The notes: generated by a model from the sequence alone, not told the origin. A stretch of DNA of 64,000 bases from Cohnella xylanilytica (GCF_014212175.1 NZ_JACJVR010000054.1:1-64000), one strand, 5' to 3'; positions 18,610 through 27,769 are shown, counted from the first letter of the stretch. Translations and numbers: made by a program.

Positions 18610-20841
18610 TTATAGCTTGTACTCGGGATAGATTCCGTTCAGGTGCCAGTTGCCCACGCGATGCAGCTTCAGCCTGGCGGGGTCGTGCAGCGTATGGATC
18701 CGGGCGTTGCGCCAATGCCGGTCGTAATTGTACTTGCGGTCCATCGAGGACGTTCCCGACACTTCGAACAACGCGTTCGTAATCTCGATCGAAGTCTCGG
18801 CGGCGAAATATTTGGCCGCATCGACGGCCAGCGTCGCTTGGCCCGCCGTCGTCTCGTCTAGCCGGGACTCCGCTTCGTCGATGGCCGCGGCCGCTCGGTC
18901 CAGCAGCGCCTCGGCCGCCTGCAGCCGGATGCCGAGCTCCCCGAACCTGCGGATCAGGTCGGGATCCTCGGACGCCCGCGCGTAGCCGCTCTTGAAGGGC
19001 GGCCGCGTCTTCTCCCGGACGAACCCGGCCGCATCCTCCAAGGCGGCCTTGGCGATGCCGACGTCGATGGCCGCGTGCAGAATCTGGCCGAACGCCCCGA
19101 ACGTCTGCGGCTTCTCGAAGATGCGCCAATGCGCCACGACGCGATCGGCCGGCACGGCCACGTCGCGGAACACCGCGCTTCCGCTGGCCGTCGTCCGCTG
19201 GCCGATTCCGCTCCAGTCGTCGATGACGGCGACCCCCTCCGCGTCGCGGGGGACGAAGACGGTGACTCTTCTCTCTTCCTCGTCCAGGGCGGTCACCGGA
19301 ATCCAGTGGGAATAGAGCGCGCCGGTCGTATAATATTTGCTTCCCGACAGCCGGTAGCTGCCGTCCCCCGCCTTCGTCAGCCGGGTCGTCATGTCCTTGA
19401 ACCCCTTGATCCCCCTCTCCGCCAGCGCGTTGCCGAACTGGGCGCCGCGGAGCGCTTCGCCGAAGAAGAACCGCTTCTGCTCCTCGGTGCCCGCCAGCTC
19501 GAGCGAGCGGACGAAGAAGTGATGGTTCTGCGGAATTTGGCCGATCGCTCCGTCCGCCGCGGAGACGATCTTGAAGATCTCCGTCAGCGTCCGCACGGAC
19601 ACGCCCGGGCCTCCGTACGCCTTCGGCACGCACAGGCCGAGCAGCCCGCTCTCCCCGAGCCGCTTCAGCTCCTCGAACGGATGCCTCCGCTCGCGATCCC
19701 TCTCGGACGCCCCCTCCCGAATCCGTTCGGCGAATTCGCGGGCGGCCTCGATCGCCTCCTCGTCCGAACCGATCCGGCGGGCTTGCCGGCGCTCGGTGAA
19801 AAAGCGATCGGGCACCGGCGCCAGCGCGTAGGGCGATACCCTATCGGCGGACGGACGCTCGACGTTCCCGGACGCGAGCAGCTCCCGGGCCGCTTCCAGA
19901 GAATCCGGCGCCAGCCGCTCGGCGAGCGGACGAACTTCGCCAAGGAAGCCATACGCCGCCCACCGTTCGATCTCCCGGTCTACCATCTCAACAAGATCCG
20001 GGGAGAGCGTCGGTTCGAGCTCCTCGAGAAGACGGTCTCCATAGGCGGATTCCAGCGCCGATTCGGTCAGGCCGGCGTCCTTGGCGAGAAGCCTCCATGC
20101 CGCTTCCCGGTTGCTCTTCGCCCAGTCCGCGGCCGCGAGAACGTGCGCCAGTATGCGCTCTACCGTCGCCGGGTGCCGGCGGACGAGCCGTTCGGACGCC
20201 GTGACGACCAAAGGCGACGAAGCGACCCAGCTTCCGATCGGCCGCGCTCCGATCACCTCCCGCAAGCCGACGGCGAGCGCGCCGCCGGCGTGGACGGCAT
20301 CCGCTTCCCCGGAGAGGAGCGCTTGGGACAGCGCTCTCGACAGTTCCCGGAACCCGTCGGTATCGGCGGCCGACGCCGGCTCCAAGCGGAGAGCGACCCG
20401 GCGAACGTCCGCTTCCTTCAAGCCCGCGAGGCGAAGGGCTTCCTCGAAGCCTCTCGTCGCTTCCGCCTCGGCCTCCGGGACCGCCGGCGAGCGCTCGGTC
20501 GGAATGCCGATGCGCGCCCCTGCCAGCTCTTCGATCGTTCGCAAGCTCGAATCCGACCGGACGAGAACGAACTCCCGTCGGCTCCGCGGGATCAGCGCGA
20601 TCGCCTTGCGGCCCTGCTCCGGAGCGAGCGACGGCCACTCGCGAAGCGAAGACCCCCAGCGGATCGAATAGATCTCGCCCTCGATCCGAACCGTCCATTC
20701 GTTGTTCTCCGGCACGAACCCGAGCTCGATCCCTCTTCTGCGGAAGTCGACCGGCAGCTCTCCGAGCCGGTAAGCCAAGGAGGCCGCGGAAGGAATCCGC
20801 GAACGGATCCCCGCGGCGGCGGCACCGAGTCGAACGGACAT
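18610..20841 (-). CDS. Fusion: DszB/SsuA-like binding domain + DszC/SfnB-like flavoprotein
   Basis: 743 aa. Residues about 1-340 resemble DszB (sulfinate desulfinase, NMT1/SsuA-like fold): RGIELGF, FVLVRSDSSLRTIEELAGARIGI, SGEADAVHAGG, GARPIGSW, then a long C-terminal helical match. From memory DszB uses Cys27, His60 and Arg70; here there is no Cys in the whole half, the His site is Arg52 and the Arg aligns as Arg61 (IRWG), so desulfinase chemistry is unlikely. Residues about 355-743 are an acyl-CoA-dehydrogenase-like sulfur flavoprotein ending in DRHWRNARIHTLHDP, the signature of DszC/SfnB FMNH2-dependent monooxygenases. AGGAGGGG lies 5 nt before the ATG. Last gene of the LLM - AKR - fusion operon. 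Confidence 0.85.
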   Translation of the reverse strand: MSVRLGAAAAGIRSRIPSAASLAYRLGELPVDFRRRGIELGFVPENNEWTVRIEGEIYSIRWGSSLREWPSLAPEQGRKAIALIPRSRREFVLVRSDSSLRTIEELAGARIGIPTERSPAVPEAEAEATRGFEEALRLAGLKEADVRRVALRLEPASAADTDGFRELSRALSQALLSGEADAVHAGGALAVGLREVIGARPIGSWVASSPLVVTASERLVRRHPATVERILAHVLAAADWAKSNREAAWRLLAKDAGLTESALESAYGDRLLEELEPTLSPDLVEMVDREIERWAAYGFLGEVRPLAERLAPDSLEAARELLASGNVERPSADRVSPYALAPVPDRFFTERRQARRIGSDEEAIEAAREFAERIREGASERDRERRHPFEELKRLGESGLLGLCVPKAYGGPGVSVRTLTEIFKIVSAADGAIGQIPQNHHFFVRSLELAGTEEQKRFFFGEALRGAQFGNALAERGIKGFKDMTTRLTKAGDGSYRLSGSKYYTTGALYSHWIPVTALDEEERRVTVFVPRDAEGVAVIDDWSGIGQRTTASGSAVFRDVAVPADRVVAHWRIFEKPQTFGAFGQILHAAIDVGIAKAALEDAAGFVREKTRPPFKSGYARASEDPDLIRRFGELGIRLQAAEALLDRAAAAIDEAESRLDETTAGQATLAVDAAKYFAAETSIEITNALFEVSGTSSMDRKYNYDRHWRNARIHTLHDPARLKLHRVGNWHLNGIYPEYKL

Positions 20842-20852
20842 GCCATCCCCTC

Positions 20853-21824
20853 CTACGCTTCTTCGCTCCGGTCGGTCGCGACCGGCGGCGCGGCCGAGAG
20901 AGCCGAGATCTCTCGGCGCCATTCCTCCGGAAGCTCGAAGTCGAGCGCGGCCAGCGACGGCTCCAATTGCTCCGGGCTTCGGGCTCCGATGATCGGAGCG
21001 GTAATAGCCGGATGGCCGAGCGCCCAGGCGACCGCGAGCGTAGCCGGATGGATGCCGCGCCGTTCGGCGTACGCCGCGAATCGCTCGGCCGTCTCGTAGT
21101 TCGCTTCTCCTTCGTAGCGCTTCGCGTAGCTGTCCACCTCGACGAGCCTTCCGCTCTCCGGACGCTTGCCGACCCCGTACTTGCCCGTCAGCAAGCCTCC
21201 ACCGAGCGGGCTGTAGCTGATCGCTCCGAGCTGCTCCGATTGGACGAGCGGCAATATCTCGACTTCCGCCTGGCGCTTGACGAGGTTGTACATCGGCTGC
21301 ACGAGCTCGAACCGCGCGAGCCCTTCCTTGGCGGAGAGGCCGAGCGCCTTCGCGATCTGCCAAGCCGCCCAGTTGCTGACGGCGGGATACAGAATTTTGC
21401 CCTGCCGCCGCAGATCGTCCAGCGCCCGCAGCGTCTCTTCCATCGGAGTGAGCGGATCGAAGCGGTGGATGAAGTAGAACTCGACGCGGTCGGTCCGAAG
21501 CCGCTTCAGGCTGCTCTCGACCGAGAGGAACAAGTGGCGGCGCGAAGCTCCCCTCGCGTTCGGGTCCTGTCCGGAAGGGAAGCCCGCCTTGGTCGTCAGG
21601 ATCAGCCGGTCCCGTTCTCCCTGGATGAGCTCGCCGAGAATCTCCTCGGCGCGGCCCTCGTTGTAAATATCCGCCGTGTCGAAGAAGTTGATGCCCTTCT
21701 CCCGGGCGCGAAGGTACATCGCCTTCGAAGCCGCCTTGTCCGCGATGCCCCCGAACGACATCGTGCCGAAGCACAGCTTCGAGACTTGAATGCCCGTTCG
21801 GCCTACCGTACGATAAATCGCCAT
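20853..21824 (-). CDS. Aldo/keto reductase
   Basis: 323 aa TIM-barrel NADPH-dependent oxidoreductase. Catalytic tetrad visible: Asp in FFDTADIYNEG with its Tyr, Lys in LILTTKAGF, His in FYFIHRFDP. SNWAAWQI and PLGGGLLTGKYG are typical of the AKR YajO/GSP69 type; the C-terminal PIIGARSPEQLE binds the cofactor phosphate. ATG 21824 follows GGAGGAGGG by 7 nt; an earlier in-frame ATG (21893) would add an unrelated tail. It is 11 bp upstream of the fusion gene and may reduce an aldehyde released by the neighbouring monooxygenases (inference). Confidence 0.9.
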   Translation of the reverse strand: MAIYRTVGRTGIQVSKLCFGTMSFGGIADKAASKAMYLRAREKGINFFDTADIYNEGRAEEILGELIQGERDRLILTTKAGFPSGQDPNARGASRRHLFLSVESSLKRLRTDRVEFYFIHRFDPLTPMEETLRALDDLRRQGKILYPAVSNWAAWQIAKALGLSAKEGLARFELVQPMYNLVKRQAEVEILPLVQSEQLGAISYSPLGGGLLTGKYGVGKRPESGRLVEVDSYAKRYEGEANYETAERFAAYAERRGIHPATLAVAWALGHPAITAPIIGARSPEQLEPSLAALDFELPEEWRREISALSAAPPVATDRSEEA

Positions 21825-21896
21825 TGGAAATCCCTCCTCCTTTGCCATGATTGTACTCCCGCACGCGCGATTCCGATACCCGGACGATTCCAATCC

Positions 21897-22016
21897 ATAG
21901 GCGGGAACCCGGCCCCGCCCGGGTACGCGTCCTCAGACCAGGACCCCGGCCCCCGACCGGGTACGCGTCCTCAGACCGGAAACCTGGCCTTGGGCCGGGA
22001 ACCCGCCCTCAGACCG
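21897..22016. repeat. 38-bp tandem repeats overlapping a gene end
   Basis: Three units of about 38 bp marked by CCTCAGACC at 21931, 21969 and 22007. The first two share the longer core GGGTACGCGTCCTCAGACC. The last unit includes the TGA stop of the LLM gene (22009-22011) and its final codons. Confidence 0.85.
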
Positions 22017-23385
22017 GGAACGTCCGAACCTTCGCTCCGGGATGATGATCGGGAAGATAGCGCTTGCCCGGCCCGAACAGCTTCTCCCGGAACGTCCCTT
22101 CCTCGTAGTCCGTCTTGTAGATTCCCCGCCTCTGAAGCTCGGGAACGACCAGCTCGACGAAGTCGACCAGGCTTCCCGGCGTGACGAAGTGGGCGAGGTT
22201 GAAGCCGTCCACGCCCGTCGCCTCGAAGTAGCTCTGAATGCCGTCCGCGACCTGGCGGGGATCCCCGACGATCGCGAACTTGCGGCTCAGACGGTCGAAG
22301 CTGCCCAGCACCTCGCGCACCGTCAGCTTCTTCGGGGCATCCTTCGTCAAGGAAGCGGCCCGCGATTGGCCGTGTTCCGTATGCTTGTACTCGAAGATCG
22401 CGTCGAGATCGGTATACCGCGAGAGGTCGTAGCCGCTCGATCCGCCGTATTGCGCTTTGGCCGCTTCCCCGCTCCATAAGCGCGAATATTCGGCGAATTT
22501 GAGCTCGGCCTCCTCCTCCGTCTCCGCGACGACGACGTTCAGGAACGTGAACGCCTTGATCTCCTCCGGGTCGCGCCCGTAGCGCTCCGCGCGGTTCTTG
22601 ATGTCCTGGATCGACGACCGGGTCGCTTCCGGGGTCGGCCCGCCGACGAACAGGCACTCGGCGTGCTTGGCGGCGAAGTCGCGGCCCTTCGGGGACGAGC
22701 CCGCTTGGTAGATGACCGGCGTCCGCTGCGGCGACGGCTCGCTGAGGTGGGGGCCGGGCACTCTGAAAAACTTGCCGACATGGTTGATCTCGTGAACCTT
22801 GGACGGATCGGCGAACAGGTTCCTCCGAACGTCGTTGACGATCGCCCCGTCTTCCCAGCTGGCTTCCCAGAGCTTGTAGGCGACCTCGAGGAATTCGTCG
22901 GCCAGCTCGTAGCGGTCGTCGTGCTTCATCATCTCGTCATGGCCGAAGTTGCGGGCGGCGCTCGGCAAGTAGGAGGTGACGACGTTCCAGGCCAATCTCC
23001 CCTTGGTCAGATGATCCAGCGTCGACATTCTTCGGGCATGGGCGTACGGATGGTCATAGGTCGTGCTCACCGTCAAGGCGAACGACAGATGCTTCGTCGC
23101 TTGCGCCATGATCGGGATCGCGAAGGCCGGGTCGTTGAGCGGAACCTGCACCCCTTCGCGGATGGCAGGGTCCCGGCTTGCCTTGTAAACGTCGTAAATG
23201 CCGATGACGTCCGCGAAGAAGACCGCGTCGAACTTCCCCCTCTCGAGCAGCTGGGCCAACTCGGTATAGTAATCCAGATCCTTGTATCGCCTCGTTCGGA
23301 CGTTGTCCGGATGCTTCCAGAGCCCATGGGAATTCAGCATCGCGCTGGTCATCTCGAACGCGTTCAGGCGAATTTGCTTGGCCAT
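22009..23385 (-). CDS. LLM flavin-dependent monooxygenase, NtaA/DszA type
   Basis: 458 aa. MAKQIRLNAFEM, HGLWKHPDN, YAHARRMSTLDHLTKGRLAWNVVTSYL, HDDRYELADEFLEV and GPHLSEPSPQRTPVIYQAGSS are hallmarks of the NtaA/SnaA/DszA group of FMNH2-dependent monooxygenases, and the C-terminal VDGFNLAHFVTPGSL is present. ATG 23385 matches the start of the two paralogues at 29-32 kb. First gene of an operon with the aldo/keto reductase and the fusion protein. Divergent from metNIQ, which points to a sulfur compound rather than nitrilotriacetate as substrate. The cognate flavin reductase is not in the window. Confidence 0.9.
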   Translation of the reverse strand: MAKQIRLNAFEMTSAMLNSHGLWKHPDNVRTRRYKDLDYYTELAQLLERGKFDAVFFADVIGIYDVYKASRDPAIREGVQVPLNDPAFAIPIMAQATKHLSFALTVSTTYDHPYAHARRMSTLDHLTKGRLAWNVVTSYLPSAARNFGHDEMMKHDDRYELADEFLEVAYKLWEASWEDGAIVNDVRRNLFADPSKVHEINHVGKFFRVPGPHLSEPSPQRTPVIYQAGSSPKGRDFAAKHAECLFVGGPTPEATRSSIQDIKNRAERYGRDPEEIKAFTFLNVVVAETEEEAELKFAEYSRLWSGEAAKAQYGGSSGYDLSRYTDLDAIFEYKHTEHGQSRAASLTKDAPKKLTVREVLGSFDRLSRKFAIVGDPRQVADGIQSYFEATGVDGFNLAHFVTPGSLVDFVELVVPELQRRGIYKTDYEEGTFREKLFGPGKRYLPDHHPGAKVRTFPV

Positions 23386-23474
23386 GCCTCTCACCGTTCC
23401 TTTCCCGACCCAAAACTCTATTTTTCTCATAGACAAACTCGGTTTAACGAATTGAGGCTATGCTAACACTGCCC

Positions 23475-23611
23475 AATTCCGGGTGTCAAGAGAAGGAAAT
23501 TCCGGAAACTTTTTTTGCCGTGACCTATTGACATGTTCGATAACCGCGGTTTAAAGTAAGGCCAATCGCAAATCTCGGTGACTGATCCGTCAGAACTGTG
23601 ACCAATTCCGG
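23475..23611. promoter_or_regulatory. Three AATTCCGG sites in the divergent promoter region
   Basis: The octamer AATTCCGG occurs at 23475-23482, 23498-23505 and 23604-23611 between the divergent LLM and metN genes. GGAAT/ATTCC cores occur in binding sites of the sulfur repressor CymR in Bacillus as I recall them, so these are candidate operators; the match is partial. Confidence 0.45.
23528..23557 (+). promoter_or_regulatory. Promoter for metNIQ
   Basis: Perfect TTGACA (23528-23533), then either TTAAAG at a 17-bp or TAAAGT at an 18-bp spacer. The spacer contains the palindrome AACCGCGGTT. It leaves a leader of about 245 nt before metN. Confidence 0.6.
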
Positions 23612-23674
23612 AGTCTTCCCCCGGCCCATAAGCGGCGGGAGGACGGGAGGGGCCGCTTTCGTATCGGATCGCGA

Positions 23675-23708
23675 AGCCTCTTCCGCGCCATGCCGGAAGA
23701 GGCTTTTC
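23675..23708 (+). terminator. Intrinsic-terminator-like hairpin in the metN leader
   Basis: Stem AAGCCTCTTCCG / CGGAAGAGGCTT with a short loop and TTTT, pointing at metN and lying 103 bp before its start. A second hairpin (23630-23659, AAGCGGC/GCCGCTT) precedes it. This looks like an attenuator. I do not find the conserved elements of the S-box SAM riboswitch or a T-box, so the sensing element, if any, is unassigned. Confidence 0.6.
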
Positions 23709-23810
23709 CGCGTTCGGGAATCCGCGAGGATGTTCTCTCGCCATTAATCCGAGTATTAAACTTAATTTTCTTGGTTATCAAGGTCCGCATTCGCGAAAGG
23801 AGCAGCCGGG

Positions 23811-24836
23811 TTGATCCAATTTCAAGGAGTCAGCAAAATTTTCAGATCGAAGAACAAGGAAGTCCGCGCGGTGGAGAACGTCACGCTGAACGTGAACAAA
23901 GGCGAGATCTACGGAGTCATCGGCTTCAGCGGAGCGGGCAAGAGCACCCTTCTTCGGCTGGTCAACCTGCTGGAGAAGCCCACCGAAGGCAAGGTCGTCG
24001 TGGGCGACCGGGATCTCACGGCGTTATCCGCCCGGGAGCTGCGCCAGCTGAGAAGGCGAATCGGCATGATCTTCCAGACGTTCAACCTGTTCAATTCGAG
24101 AACCGTCTACGGGAACGTCGCCTATCCGCTAAGACTCGCCCGAACGCCGAGAGCGCGGATCCGGGAACGGGTGACCGAGCTGCTTCGCTTCGTCGGGCTG
24201 GAGGACAAGGCGGACCAATACCCCGAGCAGCTGTCCGGAGGGCAGAAGCAGCGGGTCGGCATCGCCCGCGCGCTCGCCACCTCGCCCGACATCCTGATCT
24301 GCGACGAAGCGACTTCGGCGCTGGACCCGGAGACGACGGGAGAGATTCTGAAGCTGCTGAAGAAGGTCAACGAAGAATACGGCATCACCATTCTCCTGAT
24401 CACCCACGAGATGCACGTCATCCGCAGCATCTGCGACCGCGTGGCGGTCATGGAGAACGGAGCCGTCATCGAGGAGGGGCCCGTATTCGATATTTTCGCC
24501 CACCCCAAGAAGCAGACGACCCGGAGCTTCATCAGCTCCGTCCAGAACGACAAGCTGTCGCCCAAGCTGCTCGCCCTTCTCAAGCAGCATCACTCCGGGC
24601 GCTTGTACCGCGTCGTCTTCAAGGGCGGGACGACCGGCGAACCGGTGCTGTCGCGCGCGGCCAAGAAATACGACATCGACTTCAGCATCATCTACGGCAG
24701 CATCAACGAGCTTCAGGGCCAACTGTTCGGCAGCTTGATCGTGGAGTTCGCGGGCGAGGACTCGGAGATCGCCCGGGTCGTGGAGGAGCTGGAGCGGACC
24801 GTCGAAATATGGGAGGTGATCGATCATGAAAGTTGA
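23811..24836 (+). CDS. metN: Methionine ABC transporter ATP-binding protein
   Basis: 341 aa, TTG start with AAAGGAG 8 nt upstream. Walker A GFSGAGKSTL (38-47), signature LSGGQKQR, Walker B ILICDEATSALD, H-loop LLITHEM. The C-terminal part (about 265-335) is the ACT-like NIL domain that in MetN binds methionine and inhibits transport. Overlaps metI by 11 bp; metQ follows. In this context it may import methionine or a related organosulfur compound such as a sulfoxide. Confidence 0.92.
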   Translation: MIQFQGVSKIFRSKNKEVRAVENVTLNVNKGEIYGVIGFSGAGKSTLLRLVNLLEKPTEGKVVVGDRDLTALSARELRQLRRRIGMIFQTFNLFNSRTVYGNVAYPLRLARTPRARIRERVTELLRFVGLEDKADQYPEQLSGGQKQRVGIARALATSPDILICDEATSALDPETTGEILKLLKKVNEEYGITILLITHEMHVIRSICDRVAVMENGAVIEEGPVFDIFAHPKKQTTRSFISSVQNDKLSPKLLALLKQHHSGRLYRVVFKGGTTGEPVLSRAAKKYDIDFSIIYGSINELQGQLFGSLIVEFAGEDSEIARVVEELERTVEIWEVIDHES

Positions 24837-25488
24837 CTGGAGCACGTTCTGGGTTCGGCTCGTCGAAGCGACCGGCCAGACGCTGACGATGGTGTTCTTC
24901 ACCTTGATCTTCTCGAGCGTCCTCGGCCTGATCATCGGCTTGCTCCTCTTCGTCACCCGGCGGGGGAACATTCTCGAGAACCGGTTCGTCTTCTTCGTCC
25001 TCAATCTGGCGATCAACATCATCCGGCCGATTCCTTTCATCATTTTCCTCGTCACCATCAGTCCCTTCACCCGCCTCGTCATCGGGACGACGATCGGAAC
25101 GTGGGCGGCCATCTTCCCCATGACGATCGTCGCGTCGTTCGTCGTCGCGCGGGTCGTGGAGAACAATCTCGTCTCCATCGATCCCGGCATCATCGAAGCC
25201 GCCAAGGCGATGGGCGCGGGCCCGTTCCAGATTATCTTCGGCGTGCTCATTCCCGAAGCGCTCGGCCCTCTCATCCTCGGGCTCACGTTCATGACGGTCG
25301 GCCTGATCGACTTCTCCGCGATGGCGGGAACGGTCGGCGGCGGCGGACTCGGAGACCTGTCGATGACGTACGGCTACCAACGGTTCGACGGCTCCGTCAT
25401 GCTCGTCACCATCGTCATTCTCGTCCTTCTCGTGCAGATCGCCCAATTTATCGGCAACGCCGCTTCCCGCAAGTTCCTGCGCCGTTAA
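24826..25488 (+). CDS. metI: Methionine ABC transporter permease
   Basis: 220 aa with five membrane helices. The EAA loop (IDPGIIEAAKAMGAGPFQIIFGVLIPEALGP, split here as IIEAAKAMGAG and FGVLIPEALG) contacts MetN. TMTYGYQRF-type C-terminal segment (SMTYGYQRFDG) is typical of MetI. Coupled to metN by overlap. Confidence 0.92.
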   Translation: MKVDWSTFWVRLVEATGQTLTMVFFTLIFSSVLGLIIGLLLFVTRRGNILENRFVFFVLNLAINIIRPIPFIIFLVTISPFTRLVIGTTIGTWAAIFPMTIVASFVVARVVENNLVSIDPGIIEAAKAMGAGPFQIIFGVLIPEALGPLILGLTFMTVGLIDFSAMAGTVGGGGLGDLSMTYGYQRFDGSVMLVTIVILVLLVQIAQFIGNAASRKFLRR

Positions 25489-25532
25489 TGAAGGGATCTC
25501 ATATAGACCAAACCCAAAGGAGATGCGTAGAG

Positions 25533-26534
25533 TTGAAAAAGAAATGGATGCCCGGTATCGCCCTGATCCTCGCGTTCGGCGTTCTCGCCGCTTGCGGAGC
25601 CCGCAACGATAATTCAGAAGGAGGAGCGGCCGCCAGTCCGAGCCCGTCCAAGGCCGCATCCGAATCCGTCTCTGCATCCGCCTCCGCTTCGGCTCCCGCT
25701 TCCGAGTCGCCCAGCCCTTCCCCGTCGGACGAACCCAAGGAACCGGTCAAGGTCAAGATCGGCGTCACCGGCTCCGACGGCGAGACGTGGCCGCTCCTGA
25801 AGAAGAAGGCGAAGGAGCGAAACATCGAGATCGAGCTCATCGAATTCTCCGATTACACGCTGCCGAACCTGGCGCTGGCGAACAAGGAGGTCGACATCAA
25901 CTCCTTCCAGCACCTGGCGTTCCTGAGCCAATTCAACGTCGAGCACAACCTCGACATCGTTCCGATCGGTTCCACGGTCGTCGCTCCGCTCGGCTTGTAT
26001 TCCAAGAAGTACAAATCCGTCGACGAGATTCCGGACGGCGCCAAAATCGCCATTCCGAACGATCCGGCCAACCAGGGCCGCGGCCTGCTCGTGCTCCAGC
26101 AGGCGGGGCTGCTGAAGCTGAAGGACGACGTCGGCCTGTACGGCACGACGGACGATATCGTAGACAACCCCCGGAAGCTGAACATCGTCCCCGTCGTCGC
26201 CCAGCAGACGCCGCGCGTGCTTCCGGACGTCGCCGCCTCCATCATCAACGGCGGCATCGCCGGCCAAGCCGGACTGAAGCTGGAGGACGCTATTTTCCAC
26301 GACGACCCGCAAGCCGAGTCCACCCGCCCGTACATTAACGTCTTCGCCGTCCGCGCCGAGGACAAGGACAACGAGACGTACCGGACCATCGCCAAGCTGT
26401 ACCAGGAGCCGGACGTCGTCGAGACGGTCAAGAAGGATACGAACGGCGCCAGCTTCGTGACGGACATCCCGGTCGATCAGCTGCAGGCGACGCTGGATAA
26501 GCTGATCGCGGATATCAAGGCAGCCAAGAAGTAA
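25533..26534 (+). CDS. metQ: Methionine-binding lipoprotein
   Basis: 333 aa from a TTG start 10 nt after AAAGGAG. Signal peptide with lipobox LAACG (Cys about 22), then a low-complexity Ser/Ala/Pro spacer (about 30-68) and an NlpA/MetQ domain: KVKIGVTGSDGETWPLL, DINSFQHLAFL, GLYSKKYKSVDEIPDGAKIAIPNDPANQGRG in short pieces, and a hydrophobic ligand pocket. Membrane-anchored solute receptor for the MetNI importer. A bidirectional terminator follows. Confidence 0.9.
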   Translation: MKKKWMPGIALILAFGVLAACGARNDNSEGGAAASPSPSKAASESVSASASASAPASESPSPSPSDEPKEPVKVKIGVTGSDGETWPLLKKKAKERNIEIELIEFSDYTLPNLALANKEVDINSFQHLAFLSQFNVEHNLDIVPIGSTVVAPLGLYSKKYKSVDEIPDGAKIAIPNDPANQGRGLLVLQQAGLLKLKDDVGLYGTTDDIVDNPRKLNIVPVVAQQTPRVLPDVAASIINGGIAGQAGLKLEDAIFHDDPQAESTRPYINVFAVRAEDKDNETYRTIAKLYQEPDVVETVKKDTNGASFVTDIPVDQLQATLDKLIADIKAAKK

Positions 26535-26564
26535 TAGAAAAGAATCGCGCACGGTACGGACGAT

Positions 26565-26609
26565 AGGGCTGCCCGCCGTCATCCTGGATGACGAACGGGC
26601 AGCCCTTTG
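26565..26609. terminator. Bidirectional terminator between metQ and ssuD
   Basis: Stem AGGGCTGCCCG / CGGGCAGCCCT with a 20-nt loop containing its own small hairpin and TTT on the plus side, between convergent genes. Confidence 0.85.
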
Positions 26610-26629
26610 TCGGTCGGCGCCGATCCGGC

Positions 26630-27769
26630 TTACTTCGCTTTGCTCCTCGGAAGCTCGTTGTTCGCGATCATCTCGCCGAAGGGGCTGATGTAAGACCGCT
26701 GCTCCTTCTCCTTACTCCTATTGAGCGGCAGCAGCGGGAAGACGGACTCCGCGAACTGATACGCTTCCTCCAAGTGCGGGTAGCCGGACAAAATGAAGGT
26801 GTCGATGCCGAGCTCGGCGTATTCCAGCATCCGATCGGCGACCGTCCGCGGGTCGCCGACGAGCGCCGTCCCCGCCCCGCCGCGCACGAGGCCGACTCCG
26901 GCCCACAGGTTCGGGCCGATCTCGAGCTTGTCCCGGCTGCCGCCGTGCAGCTCCATCATCCGGCGCTGCCCGACCGAATCGAAGCGGCCGAGAATGCTCT
27001 GCGCTTCGGCGATCGTCTCGTCGTCCAGATAGCGGATGAGATCGTTCGCCGCCTCCCACGCCTTCTCTTCCGTCTCCCGGACGATGACGTGCAGCCGAAT
27101 GCCGAACCGCACCGTCCGCCCTTGCTCGGCCGCCAGCTTACGGACGGTAGCCATCTTCTCGGCGACCTGCGCCGGAGGCTCGCCCCAGCTCAGATAGACG
27201 TCGATATGGTTCGCCGCCACCCGGTGCCCGGCGTCGGAGGAGCCTCCGAAGAACAGTGGCGGATACGGCTTCTGCACGGGAGGATACAGCACCTTGCCTC
27301 CGGTCACGCGCACGTAATCGCCTTCGAAGTCGACCTGTTCGCCTTGCAAGGTCCGGCGCCACACCGTCAGGAATTCGTCCGTCAGATCGTACCTGGCGTC
27401 ATGGTCCAGATGCAGCCCTTCTCCCGCCAATTCCACCGCGTCGCCGCCGGTCACCACGTTGACCAGCAGCCGGCCCCCGGAGATCCGATCGAACGAGGAG
27501 GCCATGCGCGCGGCCGTCGTCGGCGACATCAAGCCGGGCCGGACCGCGACGAGGAACTTCAGGTGTTTCGTGGCGGGGATGAGGGCGGACGCCGCGATCC
27601 ACGGGTCCTCGCACGATTTGCCCGTCGGCAGAAGAACGCCCCCGTAGCCGAGCGTGTCCGCCGCCTTGGCGATCTGCGTCATGTAATCGAAGTCGACCGC
27701 GCGGGCCCCGTGCGTCGTCCCCAAGTATTTGCCGTCCCCGTGCGTCGGGATAAACCAGAACACTTCCAT
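26630..27769 (-). CDS. ssuD: FMNH2-dependent alkanesulfonate monooxygenase
   Basis: 379 aa, full SsuD length. [18 protein letters not shown] is the near-invariant SsuD start; [41 protein letters not shown] and [17 protein letters not shown] are the LLM core, and [24 protein letters not shown] is the SsuD C-terminal region. Cleaves alkanesulfonates to aldehyde and sulfite with FMNH2 and O2. It is the last gene of the minus-strand group that begins with the ABC transporter, 135 bp beyond the HpaB-like gene. No SsuE-type reductase is present in the window. Confidence 0.93.
   Translation of the reverse strand: MEVFWFIPTHGDGKYLGTTHGARAVDFDYMTQIAKAADTLGYGGVLLPTGKSCEDPWIAASALIPATKHLKFLVAVRPGLMSPTTAARMASSFDRISGGRLLVNVVTGGDAVELAGEGLHLDHDARYDLTDEFLTVWRRTLQGEQVDFEGDYVRVTGGKVLYPPVQKPYPPLFFGGSSDAGHRVAANHIDVYLSWGEPPAQVAEKMATVRKLAAEQGRTVRFGIRLHVIVRETEEKAWEAANDLIRYLDDETIAEAQSILGRFDSVGQRRMMELHGGSRDKLEIGPNLWAGVGLVRGGAGTALVGDPRTVADRMLEYAELGIDTFILSGYPHLEEAYQFAESVFPLLPLNRSKEKEQRSYISPFGEMIANNELPRSKAK

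Noticed and set aside
20842..21864. Extension of the DszB/DszC-like fusion upstream across the aldo/keto reductase gene
   Set aside because: The extra 341 residues are out of frame with the well-conserved reductase and a strong ribosome binding site precedes ATG 20841.
23560..23810. S-box (SAM) riboswitch or T-box before metN
   Set aside because: The conserved cores of either class (for example GGCAACC or GGGTGG) are not found on the relevant strand.
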